Part shown: in pieces, positions 15,400-24,488 of the stretch
Layout: the number at the start of each line of letters is the position of its first letter
Numbering within the stretch: position 1 is the stretch's first letter
From: Lachnospiraceae bacterium
GTDB lineage: Bacteria > Bacillota > Clostridia > Lachnospirales > Lachnospiraceae
Direction of reading: 5' to 3'
Assembly: GCA_910574195.1 (NCBI GenBank)
Contig: CAJTBF010000001.1
Coordinates: forward strand, 248,001-312,000
Length of the DNA stretch: 64,000 bases
The notes under the pieces: model-generated
Seen by the model: only the letters and a program-made list of their open reading frames with translations
The model's database searches: none
Told to the model about the DNA's origin: nothing
Made by a program: the position numbers and the translations under genes

Positions 15400-15753
15400 T
15401 CAGATCGTCTCCCACTCTTTCTCCCGAAATCCTACCAGCACTTTATCCTCTGTCACTAAAATCGGTCGTTTTACCAGCATCCCATCTGTCGCTAAAAGTT
15501 CCAACTGTTCTTCTTCACTCAACTCCGGCAGACGATCCTTTAACTTCTTTTCTTTGTATAGAATTCCACTGGTATTAAAAAAGCGCTTCAAAGGAAGCCC
15601 GCTCTTTTGATGCCACTCTGCCAATTCCTCTTTTGAGGGATTTTCCAGACGAATATCTCGCTCTGTAAAAGAAAATGCTCTTTCCGTCAGCCATTTTTTT
15701 GCCTTCTGACAGGTCGAACACTTTGGATACCATACCAATAACACTTTTGTCAC
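15400..15753 (-). CDS. ArsC/Spx-family thioredoxin-fold protein
   Basis: The 117-residue product has YPKCSTCQKAKKWL near the N-terminus, an ArsC-fold CxxC (Cys12, Cys15), then the usual RDI, PSKEELAEW, GLPLKRFFNTSG and DGMLVKRPIL segments. The family covers glutaredoxin-linked arsenate reductases and Spx-type regulators. KRPIL plus lack of Spx-specific features makes a YffB/ArsC-like reductase more likely, but with no arsenic genes nearby I would not call it an arsenate reductase. Confidence 0.88.
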   Translation of the reverse strand: MTKVLLVWYPKCSTCQKAKKWLTERAFSFTERDIRLENPSKEELAEWHQKSGLPLKRFFNTSGILYKEKKLKDRLPELSEEEQLELLATDGMLVKRPILVTEDKVLVGFREKEWETI

Positions 15754-15848
15754 CCGCTTTCTTTTTATTTATTTCTTACTTTTCCCTTTCTATTGTGCAG
15801 ACTTTTTCAGGAAATGTCAATATTGTATCTACTGCTCTTCCGAAAAAT

Positions 15849-15993
15849 CATAACAGTTCAGCCTTCGGCCTCACTGTTATGGAATCCAGCCCATTGAAAG
15901 TTTGCTTTCAGCAAAGGGCTGGATTCTTTCACTGGATTTACACATTCTCACGGACTTTGCAGCAGGCGCAAAGTCCTGGCCTGAACTGTTATG
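15849..15993. repeat. 145-bp palindromic element, copy A
   Basis: Perfect 13-bp terminal inverted repeats (cataacagttcag at 15849-15861, ctgaactgttatg at 15981-15993) enclose two hairpins: gaatccagccc/gggctggattc (15882-15926) and ggactttgc/gcaaagtcc (15952-15976). A near-identical copy follows directly. No coding potential. Confidence 0.85.
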
Positions 15994-15998
15994 AAAAA

Positions 15999-16144
15999 TT
16001 AACTATTCAGCCTTCGACCTCACTGTTATGTAAATCTGGCCCATTGAAAGTTTGCTTTCAGCAAAGGGCTGGATTCTTTCACTGGATTTACACATTCTCA
16101 CGGACTTTGCAACAGGCGCAAAGTCCTGGACTGAATCAGTTACG
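15999..16144. repeat. 145-bp palindromic element, copy B (tandem with A)
   Basis: The sequence from about 16034 to 16125 is almost identical to copy A. The ends (taactattcag / ctgaatcagtta) are still inverted repeats but with a one-base indel, and the first hairpin arm has decayed. The gap 15754-16363 therefore consists of two tandem elements, a promoter at 16163-16190 and a REP unit at 16232-16306. Confidence 0.8.
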
Positions 16145-16162
16145 AAAAATCTTCTTTTCACC

Positions 16163-16190
16163 TTGCAATTTTTCTTTTTTGTGTTATATT
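16163..16190 (+). promoter_or_regulatory. Candidate promoter for the FprA gene
   Basis: TTGCAA (16163-16168), 16-base spacer, TATATT (16185-16190). A REP unit lies between it and the gene and would be part of the leader RNA. Confidence 0.5.
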
Positions 16191-16231
16191 TTACTTTTAG
16201 GGCGAAATTTATTTTCGTCCCATACAATCCT

Positions 16232-16306
16232 GTATACCCATCCGGGCATCCCGTATCTCATGCCCCTCTGACGGACAGACAGCTAATACTGTCCAATAAG
16301 GTATAC
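16232..16306. repeat. REP-type palindromic unit, reverse orientation
   Basis: The unit is bounded by GTATAC at both ends. It matches in reverse the unit at 10213-10286, including cgggcatcccg and the ggacagacagc/actgtcc stem. Confidence 0.75.
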
Positions 16307-16363
16307 CCATACCGGAACGGGCATGATTCCGGGTGATTTTGCACATAAAAGGAGGAATTTATT

Positions 16364-17572
16364 ATGCATTGTATTAGAAAAATCACAGAGGATTTCTACT
16401 GGGTAGGCGCAAACGACCGTCGGCTGGCGCTTTTCGAAAATCTTTTTCCCATTCCAAAAGGCGTGTCCTACAATTCTTATCTGTTGCTGGATGAAAAAAC
16501 TGTTTTGTTCGACACGGTTGATGCGGCTGTCGGCAGACAATTTCTGGAGAATATCCAGGCTGTACTTAACGGACGTTCTCTGGATTACCTTGTCATTCAT
16601 CACATGGAACCGGATCACTGTGCTTTGATCAGTGACTTGCTCCTGCGTTATCCCGATCTCAAACTGATCGGAAGCGCCAAAACATTTCCCATGCTCCAAC
16701 AGTTCCATGGCAGCCTGGATCTGAAGAACCGCACCGTCACCGTAAAAGAAGGAGATACCTTTTCCTGTGGCAGACATACTCTTTCCTTCCTCATGGCACC
16801 CATGGTACACTGGCCCGAAGTCATGATGACTTACGATCTTACAGAAAAACGATTGTTCTCCGCAGATGCTTTCGGAACATTCGGCGCCCTGAATGGGAGA
16901 ATCTTTAACGATGAAATGGACTTTGACCGTGACTATCTGGAAGACGCCCGCCGGTATTATACCAACATCGTCGGAAAATACGGGGTACAGGTTCAAAATG
17001 TCCTGAAAAAGGCCGCCGCTCTGGATATCCGGATGCTCTGCCCGCTGCACGGTCCAATCTGGAGAAATAATCTACAATATATCCTGGAAAAATACGATAT
17101 CTGGAGTAAATACGAGCCAGAAACATCCGGTGTTCTGATCGTCTATGGTTCCATGTACGGCAATACAGAAAATCTGGCCAATGTTCTGGCCTCCCTGCTG
17201 GCAGAATCCGGAGTCACACACATTGCCATGCATGATGTTTCCACTTCCCATGTATCGGAACTCATCGCAGACGCTTTCCGATACAGCCATATCGTTCTTG
17301 CCTCCCCCACTTACAATGGAGGGATTTATCCGGCTATGGCAAGCTATCTGGAAGATATGAAAGCTTTGAATGTACAGAATCGTACCGTTGCTGTACTGGG
17401 AAATGGAACATGGGCGCCCACCTCAACGAAACAGATTACGGAAAAGCTGCAAAGTATGAAACATATGACACTTCTTACGGAAGACTTTTCCATAAAATCT
17501 ACTCTGCAGGAGACGCAGATGGAAGAACTTCATGCTATTTGCCGGAAAATTTCCGATTCGATACGGTCCTGA
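16364..17572 (+). CDS. fprA: FprA-family A-type flavodiiron protein
   Basis: The 402-residue product is a metallo-beta-lactamase domain followed by a flavodoxin domain. The diiron ligands include HHMEPDH (79-85), the downstream MAPMVHWPE histidine, the SADAFGTFG aspartate and the LCPLHGP histidine. The flavodoxin FMN loop is VYGSMYGNTE near 262-271. Such proteins reduce O2 to water, or NO, in anaerobes, using rubredoxin or similar donors. AAAGGAGG precedes the ATG. It appears to be a single-gene transcript; a short palindrome overlaps the stop region. Confidence 0.95.
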   Translation: MHCIRKITEDFYWVGANDRRLALFENLFPIPKGVSYNSYLLLDEKTVLFDTVDAAVGRQFLENIQAVLNGRSLDYLVIHHMEPDHCALISDLLLRYPDLKLIGSAKTFPMLQQFHGSLDLKNRTVTVKEGDTFSCGRHTLSFLMAPMVHWPEVMMTYDLTEKRLFSADAFGTFGALNGRIFNDEMDFDRDYLEDARRYYTNIVGKYGVQVQNVLKKAAALDIRMLCPLHGPIWRNNLQYILEKYDIWSKYEPETSGVLIVYGSMYGNTENLANVLASLLAESGVTHIAMHDVSTSHVSELIADAFRYSHIVLASPTYNGGIYPAMASYLEDMKALNVQNRTVAVLGNGTWAPTSTKQITEKLQSMKHMTLLTEDFSIKSTLQETQMEELHAICRKISDSIRS

Positions 17573-17601
17573 TAACTATTCAGCCTGCGGCTTCATAGTT
17601 A
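17573..17601. repeat. Short REP palindrome after fprA
   Basis: taactat...atagtta encloses agcc/ggct. It is the same type as the cagcctt-cggc palindromes at 15.9, 16.0, 29.9 and 63.4 kb and lies directly on the stop codon of fprA. Confidence 0.65.
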
Positions 17602-17651
17602 CCATTCCTGATTCTTCCCATAGAAAACCACTTCCCCCCGGCAGCATTTGG

Positions 17652-17660
17652 TGCTATAAT
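17652..17660 (+). promoter_or_regulatory. Extended -10 promoter for the cytidylate-kinase-like gene
   Basis: TGCTATAAT is a perfect extended -10 about 57 bases before the ATG at 17717; no good -35 is seen. Confidence 0.5.
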
Positions 17661-17716
17661 GGGAAGAGTATTATATGGTTTTCACACCGGTAAGGTTCAC
17701 AAAGGAGGAATTCGTC

Positions 17717-18202
17717 ATGAAACTAGTTATTACGATGAGTCGTCGTTCCGGTACAGGTGCCAGTATCATTGCCAATGAGCTCTCCGTAAAACTTGGTATC
17801 CCTGTATACGATAAGACATACATTGAGCAGACACTGGAAGCACATGAATATGAGAACGAGGCAGAAGCCATCCGCAAGCTGGCAGGCAACCCCTGTATCA
17901 TCCTTGGCCGCTGCGCTTCTCATATTTTAAAGGACCGCATGAACGTTTTAAATATCTATGTCTGTGCCGACAAGGAAGATCGGATTCATCGTATCATGAA
18001 GCTGGAATCCCTTTCCTATGAAGAAGCCGCTGAAAAAGTAGAGCGTACAGATACACAGCGCGCTGCTTATTATCATGAACATACCGGAAGAACCTGGGGG
18101 GACGTCAACGATTATCATATGATTCTCAACACATCCGATCTGGGAATGGAGAATTGTGCCGGTATTCTTATGCATTATTTTGAAAAGCTGGAATATATCT
18201 AA
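17717..18202 (+). CDS. Cytidylate kinase-like family protein
   Basis: The 161-residue product starts MKLVITMSRRSGTGASIIANELSVKLGIPVYDKTYIE, a Walker A variant (SRRSGTGAS) of the cytidylate-kinase-like family (pfam13189). GRCASHILKDRMNVLNIYV, RIMKLESLSYEEAAEKVERTDTQRAAYYHEHTGRTWGDVNDYHMILNTSDLG and the final helix fit. At 161 residues it is some 40 shorter than the usual member, missing much of the lid region between ENEAEAIRKL and GNPC. AGGAGG sits eight bases before the start. Substrate unknown; it is unlikely to be the essential Cmk. Confidence 0.85.
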   Translation: MKLVITMSRRSGTGASIIANELSVKLGIPVYDKTYIEQTLEAHEYENEAEAIRKLAGNPCIILGRCASHILKDRMNVLNIYVCADKEDRIHRIMKLESLSYEEAAEKVERTDTQRAAYYHEHTGRTWGDVNDYHMILNTSDLGMENCAGILMHYFEKLEYI

Positions 18203-18267
18203 GTACAAAGCCTGTTGTTGACAGCTTTTCCATATACCATACCTAATTGACATTAGTAATCCAATTA

Positions 18268-18548
18268 GTATAGTTTGTTGGACAGTGTAAGCTGTCCGCC
18301 TACACCGGATGGGGCATGTATTACGGGATGCCCGGATGAGTATACCCATCAGAACACACCTTACATTTTTGAAGAAAAATAGTCAGGGCAGAAATACTTG
18401 TGTATCAGAACCTCTCAAAAAACGTCAGCGCTTAACGAGGTTTTTTCGAGTTTAGCGTCTGTTACGTTTTTTGCGAAGCGAAAGCGGGGTGATGTGGACA
18501 AGTATTTCTGTCCTGGCGGACGATTGCTATTTGTCCAATAAAGCATAC
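18268..18548. repeat. 281-bp structured repeat, copy 2
   Basis: Same length and order of parts as the copy at 3308-3588. Terminal inverted repeats are GTATAGTTTGTTGGACA against GTATGCTTTATTGGACA. The 20-base stem is 18382-18401 with 18498-18517. Relative to copy 1 the stem has a T to G change at 18386 matched by A to C at 18513, plus two changes on the right arm that make G-T pairs. The gap 18203-18748 holds this element, a possible small terminator near 18590-18612 and the terminator below. Confidence 0.85.
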
Positions 18549-18626
18549 TTATCGAACTACAAATATTCCGTAAGATATAGCACACAGAAAACCTGTCACC
18601 GGCGGGTTTTTCGCATACAATGGTAT

Positions 18627-18684
18627 ATAGAAAAAGACACTGACCGTGGTTCTTTGAACCTTACGGTACAGTGTCTTTTTCTAT
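18627..18684. terminator. Bidirectional terminator before the foldase-like lipoprotein gene
   Basis: atagaaaaagacactg (18627-18642) pairs perfectly with cagtgtctttttctat (18669-18684), with a further inner stem (ggtt/aacc). A-rich and T-rich flanks allow it to work in either direction. Confidence 0.85.
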
Positions 18685-18748
18685 CCATATATCCTCTGCA
18701 TCTTCGAGAAATCTTCCGACCACATTTTTTCACCGTGATTCCGTCTTT

Positions 18749-19822
18749 CTATTCTTCTGCAGCGCCTGCTCCTGCGCCATCGTATTCTGCTTCGCTCTCC
18801 AATATGCTGACGCCCTGATCCTGGAATTTTACTTTTTTCCAGACGGTGTCATTCACAAAAATCTCTGTCTCTTCCCTCCATTTTTCCATGATGGAATCAT
18901 ATTGTTCCTGCTTTCGGTTATTCACGATGGTTTCTTTTTCCGCATCAGTGGCCTCCCGATCCAGAAGACTGGTTACCTTTCCCACATACAAACCATAGTC
19001 GGACTCCACCACATCCGTGACTTCCCCTTCCTCCAATTTATCTGCCGCTTCCACCAGTTTTGCATCGGGGGACGTAGATTCTGCATCAAAAGCGGCGGTC
19101 TGCACCTCCACTCCCGCGTCCGCCGCGGCGGTATCAATGTCTTTTTCCTCACTGTCCTGCAGGTCTTTGGCAAAGGCTTTTGCCGTCTTCTTTAGTTCCT
19201 CTTTCTCTTCGTCGGTCATATCCTCCGTCGTACCGTCGTCTTTTGTCTTTGTATAGCGGAAATACACATACTTCATACTTTTCTGTGCCGCCTCTTCATC
19301 CGATACCTCTTCGTCCACTCCTTCTTTCATAGGCGCATCCATCTTCTGCCGGATGGTGGCCAGCTCCAGATATTCCTCCACATACTTTTTATATCCGGAA
19401 ACCGTCTCCTTCTCTTCCAGCGCATTGTCCTCATCGAACTTTGCCACAGCCTCTTCTATGGCTTTGTGCTCCTCTTCCGTCAACTCAATTTCATAATCTT
19501 CCGCGTGCTGCCGGAGCAGATACAGATTCTCCAAGTCCTCCATTATCTGTTCCTTCACACTTTCTTCCTGGGTTTTTCCTTCCTCGATCTCCTGGGACCA
19601 AATCTCTCCGCCGGACATCCCCATCATACTTTTATAAAACTCCTCATACTGCGCCTGGCTCATCCTGGCATAAAAGTTCGCAACTCCATAAGGAATCTCT
19701 TCTCCTCCCACGGTTGCCACAATCTCGTCCTGATTCACCTTCGAGCCACACCCTGCAAGCGATACGGCAGCCAGCATCCCTGCCATAGCCCATACGATCC
19801 CTTTTTTCTTCCACTGCCCCAT
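18749..19822 (-). CDS. SurA-N/PrsA-like peptidyl-prolyl isomerase-type lipoprotein
   Basis: The 357-residue product has a lipoprotein signal peptide with lipobox SLAGC (Cys25), so it is anchored outside the membrane. A SurA-N-like helical region follows (about 35-170), then a highly acidic, Lys/Glu-rich section, then a C-terminal part with EGEVTDVVESDYGLYVGKV that resembles a parvulin rotamase end (GeVsdvv.s.yGyhv.kv). It is a likely extracytoplasmic folding factor of the PrsA type; whether the rotamase domain is active is unclear because its core is degenerate. It lies downstream of mfd by 79 bases, probably in the same transcript. Confidence 0.82.
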   Translation of the reverse strand: MGQWKKKGIVWAMAGMLAAVSLAGCGSKVNQDEIVATVGGEEIPYGVANFYARMSQAQYEEFYKSMMGMSGGEIWSQEIEEGKTQEESVKEQIMEDLENLYLLRQHAEDYEIELTEEEHKAIEEAVAKFDEDNALEEKETVSGYKKYVEEYLELATIRQKMDAPMKEGVDEEVSDEEAAQKSMKYVYFRYTKTKDDGTTEDMTDEEKEELKKTAKAFAKDLQDSEEKDIDTAAADAGVEVQTAAFDAESTSPDAKLVEAADKLEEGEVTDVVESDYGLYVGKVTSLLDREATDAEKETIVNNRKQEQYDSIMEKWREETEIFVNDTVWKKVKFQDQGVSILESEAEYDGAGAGAAEE

Positions 19823-19901
19823 AGTATCTATCCTCCTAAATCTCCTTTTCCTTAAGTAAGCCGTTATTTTCCGCCCATCTGCTTATTATAATCTGTTTTT
19901 C

Positions 19902-22900
19902 CTAAAGTAACAAGCCTTTTATCCCATTTAACAGGTTTTTCACAAGTTCCAGCACGTCTGCATCTCTTTCTTTCCTGGCCTGGTTTCTCTTTCGATAGAG
20001 AAAATAAGGCGGAGTTTCTGTCTTAAATTGTAATTCCCTGTTCCATGCCGCCAGCAGGAGGGGAATTTTCTGCGGATCCACCTTCGCTTTCTCATACATG
20101 ACAATTTTCAACTCTCCCTGCTTTGCCTCCACACTGGTCACATAAACAGAATGCGCCAATGACTTCAATAATGCAATCTGCAAAAGCTGATGGACTTTTT
20201 TGGGAATATCCCCAAACCGGTCAATCAACTCTTCCACCATATCATCCATCTCCTCCTCACTGGACACGGCCGCAATTCGTTTATAAATATCCAGCTTCTG
20301 ATATTCATTGGAAATATAACTTTCCGGAATATAGGCATCCACATTCAGATCCAGAGAAGTGGGGAATTCCTCTTCTTCCAGTTCCCCCTTCTCCCTCTTC
20401 ACCGCTTCATTCAACATCTTGCAGTACAAGTCATACCCTACGGCCTCCATATGGCCGTGCTGTTCCGCTCCCAGCAGGTTCCCGGCGCCGCGGATTTCCA
20501 GATCCCGCATGGCGATCTTAAATCCGGAACCCAGATCCGTAAATTCCCGAATCGCTGCCAGCCGTTTCTCCGCCACTTCCTGGAGCAATTTATCTCTTCG
20601 ATACAAAAGAAATGCGTATGCCATTCGGTTGGAACGCCCGACTCGCCCCCGAAGTTGATACAGTTGGGAAAGGCCCAGCCGGTCCGCATCATGAATGATC
20701 ATCGTATTGGCATTGGAAATATCCAGCCCGGTCTCAATAATCGTTGTAGAAACCAACACGTCAATATCCCCGTTGATAAAATCATACATGATATTTTCCA
20801 ACTGCCGTTCCTGCATCTGTCCATGTGCAAATGCCACCGACGCCTCAGGCACCAGCTTCTGCACCCGGCCGGCCACATCCGCGATATCCTGCACCCGGTT
20901 ATAAACATAATAGACCTGTCCGGCCCGGGAAAGTTCCCGCTCTATGGCTTCACGCACCATCTCTTCATTGTATTCCATCACATAGGTCTGAATGGGCATC
21001 CGATCCATAGGCGCTTCCTCCAGGACACTCATATCCCGGATTCCGATGAGGCTCATATGAAGTGTCCGGGGAATCGGTGTTGCCGTCAACGTCAGCACGT
21101 CCACATTCTCTCTGAGCTTCTTGATTTTTTCCTTATGCGTCACTCCAAAGCGCTGTTCCTCATCAATCACCAGAAGTCCCAGATCTTTATATCCCACATC
21201 TTTGGACAGGACACGATGTGTCCCAATGACGATATCCACCAGCCCGCTTTTCAGATCTTCCAGTGTCTTTTTCTGTTCCGTCGGTGTGCGGAACCTGCAT
21301 AACAGATCAATTCGCACAGGGAAATTCTTCATCCGCTGTACAAACGTATTATAGTGCTGCTGTGCCAGAATGGTGGTGGGAACGAGATACACCACCTGTC
21401 TGCTCTCCTGTACCGCCTTAAACGCCGCACGAATGGCAATCTCTGTCTTGCCATACCCCACATCTCCGCAGATCAGCCGGTCCATAATCTTTGGGCTCTC
21501 CATGTCCCGTTTGGTATCCTCAATGGCCTGTCTCTGGTCTTCCGTCTCTTCAAAAGGAAACATTTCTTCAAATTCCTTTTGCCAGACAGTATCCGTTCCA
21601 TATACATATCCGTCTGCCTGCTGTCTTGCCGCATAAAGCTGTACCAGATCTCTGGCAATCTCCTGTACCGCGGAACGTACCTGCTTTTTCGTTCTTCCCC
21701 ACTGGCTGGTCCCCAGGGTGTTTAGCTTTGGTTTTTTCGCCTCCCCGCCGGCAAACTTCTGAATCAGGTCCAATTGGGTTGCCGGAATATAGAGCACGCC
21801 TCCCCCGGCATAGGTAATCTTCATATAATCCTTTGTAATCCGATCCACCTGCATTTTCTCAATTCCCTGATAAATGCCCAGCCCATGGTTTTCATGCACC
21901 ACATAATCTCCTGGCCTCAGTTCCGTGAAATCCTGAATCTTCTGCCCTTCATAACTCCTGCGTCGTCTCTTTTTTTTCTGCCGGCCGAAAATATCCGTCT
22001 CGGAAATCACCATGAATTTTAGAAGGGGATACTCATACCCTTCCGCCACATATCCGTACGTAACCAGAATTTCCCCGGGCAAAATCTCACGTTCCAGATT
22101 CTCACTATAAAAGCTGCTCAAATCATAATCCCGCAAATCTTCTGCCAGCCGTTTTGCTCTGGTACGGGAACCTGACAGCAGAAGCACCCGGTATCCGTTT
22201 CGTTTCAAACGCTTCAGATCCTTTGTCAGCATCTCAAAACTATTGTTATAAGGATTGACGCCCTTTGTCTGCATCCGGTAGGTTTCACGAAGCAGAAATT
22301 GGCCGCACTTGGACTCCAGTGTGGTAAAGCCGATTCCGGAGAGGCCATTCATCTTTTCCACGATTTCTTTTGTCGAAAAGACCAGCCTCTCTCCTTCTTC
22401 GGACTCCATTCCTGCCTCTTCCCGCCCTTTACAACTCTCCCGGTATTCCTGTTCCGTCTTCTTGGACTGCTCCACAAGACGCACCGGTTCGTCCAGAAGA
22501 AGCAGGGTATCTCCCGCCGGAAAATAATCCAGAAACGACGATTTTTCCCAGGAAGCATCCGCCAGTTCCGCAGCAGGATAAATCACAATCTCGTCCAGGT
22601 TCTCGATAGAACGCTGACTCTCCACATCAAACGTCCGCAATGAATCAATTTCATCCCCCCACAATTCCAGACGCACCGGAAGTTCTTCCGTCAACGAATA
22701 CAGATCCAGAATTCCTCCCCGGACGGCAAACTGTCCCGGACTTTCAATCTCTGTTTCCCGTTCATATCCCATATCGGCCAGTTTCTTTTGCAATTCTGAA
22801 AAATCCAGTGCTTCCCCTGTCTGCAAATGAATTTGACGGGCCGCCACCTCCGTTCTGGGCGGAAGTCCGTCCAAAAGTGCATCCATGGTCGTAATGACCG

Positions 22901-23303
22901 TCAACCCCGAAGCACTTTCTTCCTTCCCCTCCTGATACAAATCCTGATACGGCATCTGACGAACCCGGACATCACATTCCAGCAGCGCCCGTATCACTTC
23001 CATCCGCTGGCTCAGCAAATATTTCCCTTTGATATCTGCATGATAAAACAACAGATCCTTTGCCGGATAGTAAAACACATTCTCATCCAGAAAACGGTAT
23101 TCTTCCCAGGCTTTTTTCGCTTTTTCCTCACTGGAAAAAACGATGAGCCGAAATCTGCACCCATCGCCCAATTCATACATCAAATGTGTTTTTTGAGAAT
23201 TCACACACCCTGTAATCTGCAGAATTCCCCGGCCTTTTGTCCTCTTTTGTATTATTTCCTCATAGTCCGCCAGTTCCCGCAGCGGCGCCACCAATGCTTT
23301 CAC
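19902..23303 (-). CDS. mfd: Transcription-repair coupling factor
   Basis: The 1133-residue product has the full Mfd layout: N-terminal UvrB-like region, the RNA-polymerase-interacting CarD-like domain (DFTELRPGDYVVHENHGLGIYQGIEKM), the translocase core with Walker A GDVGYGKTEIA, the DEEQRFG box, TATPIPRT motif, and QLRGRVGRSNRMAYAF, then the TRCF C-terminal domain. It removes RNA polymerase stalled at lesions and recruits UvrA. It starts five bases after pth ends, so the two are co-transcribed, an order often seen in Firmicutes. Confidence 0.98.
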   Translation of the reverse strand: MKALVAPLRELADYEEIIQKRTKGRGILQITGCVNSQKTHLMYELGDGCRFRLIVFSSEEKAKKAWEEYRFLDENVFYYPAKDLLFYHADIKGKYLLSQRMEVIRALLECDVRVRQMPYQDLYQEGKEESASGLTVITTMDALLDGLPPRTEVAARQIHLQTGEALDFSELQKKLADMGYERETEIESPGQFAVRGGILDLYSLTEELPVRLELWGDEIDSLRTFDVESQRSIENLDEIVIYPAAELADASWEKSSFLDYFPAGDTLLLLDEPVRLVEQSKKTEQEYRESCKGREEAGMESEEGERLVFSTKEIVEKMNGLSGIGFTTLESKCGQFLLRETYRMQTKGVNPYNNSFEMLTKDLKRLKRNGYRVLLLSGSRTRAKRLAEDLRDYDLSSFYSENLEREILPGEILVTYGYVAEGYEYPLLKFMVISETDIFGRQKKKRRRRSYEGQKIQDFTELRPGDYVVHENHGLGIYQGIEKMQVDRITKDYMKITYAGGGVLYIPATQLDLIQKFAGGEAKKPKLNTLGTSQWGRTKKQVRSAVQEIARDLVQLYAARQQADGYVYGTDTVWQKEFEEMFPFEETEDQRQAIEDTKRDMESPKIMDRLICGDVGYGKTEIAIRAAFKAVQESRQVVYLVPTTILAQQHYNTFVQRMKNFPVRIDLLCRFRTPTEQKKTLEDLKSGLVDIVIGTHRVLSKDVGYKDLGLLVIDEEQRFGVTHKEKIKKLRENVDVLTLTATPIPRTLHMSLIGIRDMSVLEEAPMDRMPIQTYVMEYNEEMVREAIERELSRAGQVYYVYNRVQDIADVAGRVQKLVPEASVAFAHGQMQERQLENIMYDFINGDIDVLVSTTIIETGLDISNANTMIIHDADRLGLSQLYQLRGRVGRSNRMAYAFLLYRRDKLLQEVAEKRLAAIREFTDLGSGFKIAMRDLEIRGAGNLLGAEQHGHMEAVGYDLYCKMLNEAVKREKGELEEEEFPTSLDLNVDAYIPESYISNEYQKLDIYKRIAAVSSEEEMDDMVEELIDRFGDIPKKVHQLLQIALLKSLAHSVYVTSVEAKQGELKIVMYEKAKVDPQKIPLLLAAWNRELQFKTETPPYFLYRKRNQARKERDADVLELVKNLLNGIKGLLL

Positions 23304-23308
23304 AGGCT

Positions 23309-23887
23309 CTACTCTTCTTTCTTTTTCTGATTATATTCATTCATCGCAGTTCCAATATTTCCCGATACGATTCGTTCCGACGCACAGACTGCCGCAAGAT
23401 ATCCTTCCTCCATCAGACCTTGTTCCCCTTTCGAAAAATGTCCGGTCACATAGTCTGCCAGATCCATCTTCTCCGGCTTTTCTCCCACGCCAATCCGCAG
23501 CCGTGCAAATTCCTGTCCGCCCAGATGCGCAATGATATTTTTCATACCGTTGTGTCCTCCGGCGCTTCCTTTTGCACGGATCCGAAGCTGTCCTATTTCC
23601 AGATTGATATCATCGTAGATCACCAGCAGATCTTTTTGTATGTCAATCTTATAGTAATCCACCAGACTTCTCACACTTTCTCCACTCAAATTCATATATG
23701 TCTGAGGTTTTGCCAGCAGTACATTCTGTCCTCCCAGAATCCCTTTTCCAACCAGCGCCCGGTGCGCCCTGGTCTGCACAGAAATATTATATTTCTCCGC
23801 AATCCTGTCTATAACCTCAAATCCCACATTATGCCTGGTCCCTTCATATTTTCGGGAAGGATTCCCCAGTCCTACAACAAGAAACAT
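23309..23887 (-). CDS. pth: Peptidyl-tRNA hydrolase
   Basis: Releases tRNA from peptidyl-tRNA that drops off ribosomes. The 192-residue product opens MFLVVGLGNPSRKYEGTRHNVGFEVID, with the catalytic His in RHN; KPQTYMNLSGESV, YDDINLEIGQLRIRAKGSAGGHNGMKNI and RLRIGVG complete the family motifs. I use ATG 23887, seven bases after AGAGGG, since the ten-residue upstream extension fits no family member. It is first in a pth-mfd operon. Confidence 0.97.
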   Translation of the reverse strand: MFLVVGLGNPSRKYEGTRHNVGFEVIDRIAEKYNISVQTRAHRALVGKGILGGQNVLLAKPQTYMNLSGESVRSLVDYYKIDIQKDLLVIYDDINLEIGQLRIRAKGSAGGHNGMKNIIAHLGGQEFARLRIGVGEKPEKMDLADYVTGHFSKGEQGLMEEGYLAAVCASERIVSGNIGTAMNEYNQKKKEE

Positions 23888-24007
23888 TTCTTTGCCCTCT
23901 TTTCCTGCAATATTCACACTCCAATTGGAGACGTTCTATGATACCCGCATATTTTTCCGCGTTCCTTCATACATTTATAAAAATGAAAAAGACACTCTGG
24001 AGGTTTT

Positions 24008-24445
24008 ATGGGATCCAAAACAAAAATCATTGTTCTTCATATGAAAGAAATCATCTATACTGCCGTCTTTGCTGCTCTCGGCATTCTGCTGATCATTCTG
24101 CTGCTTGTCATGTTCCGCCCGGACGGGAAAAAAACATCGACCAACACCGATACCCAAAAATATACTCCTGGTATCTACACTTCTACCCTGACACTTAATA
24201 ATACAAACCTGGAAGTGGAGGTATCGGTCGACGAATCACACATCAATTCGATCCGCTTTTCGAATCTGGATGAAAGTGTCGCCACGATGTTCCCTCTGAT
24301 TCAGCCCGCCATCGAAGAGATCGCGGAACAGATCTACGACACGCAGTCCCTGGAAAATATCACACTTTCCGACAAAACACCCTATACATCTCAGGTGATT
24401 TTGGAAGCAATTACACAAACAGTCGAAAAAGCCGCAGTCGATTAG
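24008..24445 (+). CDS. Small membrane-anchored protein with FMN-binding-like repeat
   Basis: The 145-residue product has one N-terminal membrane helix (IIYTAVFAALGILLIILLLVMF), a short linker, then YTPGIYTSTLTLNNTNLEVEVSVDESHINSIRFS...LEAITQTVEKA. The G-x-Y...V-x-V-x-x-x-x-I-x-x-I pattern resembles the extracellular FMN_bind domain, but the SGAT threonine to which FMN is normally attached is missing (SDKTPYTS in that place), so it may not carry flavin. GGAGG lies four bases before the ATG. A terminator overlaps the stop. Function unknown. Confidence 0.75.
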   Translation: MGSKTKIIVLHMKEIIYTAVFAALGILLIILLLVMFRPDGKKTSTNTDTQKYTPGIYTSTLTLNNTNLEVEVSVDESHINSIRFSNLDESVATMFPLIQPAIEEIAEQIYDTQSLENITLSDKTPYTSQVILEAITQTVEKAAVD

Positions 24446-24454
24446 GCTGCGGCT
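24430..24454 (+). terminator. Terminator overlapping the stop codon of the small membrane protein
   Basis: agccgcag (24430-24437) pairs with ctgcggct (24447-24454), then cttctt. Confidence 0.65.
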
Positions 24455-24488
24455 CTTCTTGCCATACTATCCCCACATACAACGACAA

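Noticed and set aside
15849-16144. CRISPR array
   Set aside because: Only two long units, each with internal hairpins and inverted ends, and no regular short repeat-spacer pattern or cas genes.
15675-16271. 198-residue frame through the tandem palindromic elements
   Set aside because: The frame exists only because the repeat is duplicated; the peptide repeats with it and no ribosome site precedes it.
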